From Pseudomonas fluorescens (GTDB taxonomy: Bacteria > Pseudomonadota > Gammaproteobacteria > Pseudomonadales > Pseudomonadaceae), in NCBI RefSeq assembly GCF_005938625.1, contig NZ_VCNJ01000019.1:44170-108169 (forward strand): 64,000 nt of DNA, written 5' to 3'. The notes under the pieces are model-generated. The model saw only the letters and a list, made by a program, of their open reading frames with translations, was not told where the DNA came from and made no database searches. The position numbers and the translations under genes are program-made. Positions within the stretch are counted from its first letter, which is position 1, and the number at the start of each line of letters is the position of its first letter. Of this stretch, positions 63,878 through 64,000 are shown in pieces.

Positions 63878-64000
63878 TCGCCCCACTTCCGGCGCAGTCG
63901 AAACGGAAAACTCCTTGAGATTCAATGAGTTATGTAGGTTTCGACAGTAGGTTGCTTCAGTTCATCGAAGCCGAAAGGGAGTTGAAAAAGAGGTGTTGAC

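Overview
This 64 kb window comes from a fluorescent Pseudomonas of the P. fluorescens lineage. The evidence is the pyoverdine genes (pvdS, pvdL, pvdH), a complete eight-gene fpv ferri-pyoverdine processing operon, a terpene-degradation (atu) cluster, an msu/sfn sulfur-scavenging operon, and many copies of the REP doublets typical of this group. GC is high and genes are tightly packed. I see no phage, integrase, insertion sequence or CRISPR array.

Layout. 1-2.7 kb: 3' end of cheV, a MOSC protein, ppnP and a DEDDh exonuclease. 2.7-11.9 kb: atuABCDEF on the minus strand with divergent atuR; two 16-bp operator copies in opposite orientation lie between atuA and atuR. 12-28 kb: a periplasmic solute-binding protein, a hydroxyornithine-acetyltransferase candidate (PvdY-like), pvdS, and the 13 kb NRPS gene pvdL, which builds the pyoverdine chromophore precursor. 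28-37 kb: an alpha/beta hydrolase, an orphan protein with a ParB-like motif, dsbDEG, an orphan hemopexin-like protein, the two-component pair dsbRS and a GNAT acetyltransferase. 37-45.5 kb: pvdH, an MbtH-like gene and the convergent fpvGHJKCDEF operon. 45.8-51.6 kb: a divergent leuCD pair, a LysR regulator, a haloacetate dehalogenase, a VOC protein, and soxR with its divergent target monooxygenase. 51.6-55.8 kb: msuEDC-sfnR behind a sigma-54 promoter. 55.8-64 kb: small lipoproteins, a LysE exporter, an IscS-like desulfurase, aminopeptidase P, a thioredoxin-fold isomerase, an SDR with divergent TetR, an RhtA-type exporter, and a strong sigma-70 promoter running off the end that resembles a stable-RNA promoter.

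The genes work together through iron. A Fur box precedes pvdS, and boxes of the form TAAAT-N16-CGT, the PvdS (iron-starvation sigma) signature, stand before the acetyltransferase, pvdL (one mismatch), pvdH and the MbtH gene; the MbtH box starts inside the pvdH stop codon. PvdH makes the diaminobutyrate that PvdL uses, MbtH assists adenylation, and FpvG-K/FpvC-F release and import iron from ferri-pyoverdine.

The oddest features are a translated REP doublet forming the N-terminus of FpvD, a hemopexin-like gene wedged between dsbDEG and its regulator dsbRS, a GTG-started orphan with a ParB-like motif, and a condensation domain in PvdL with HHxxxEG in place of HHxxxDG.
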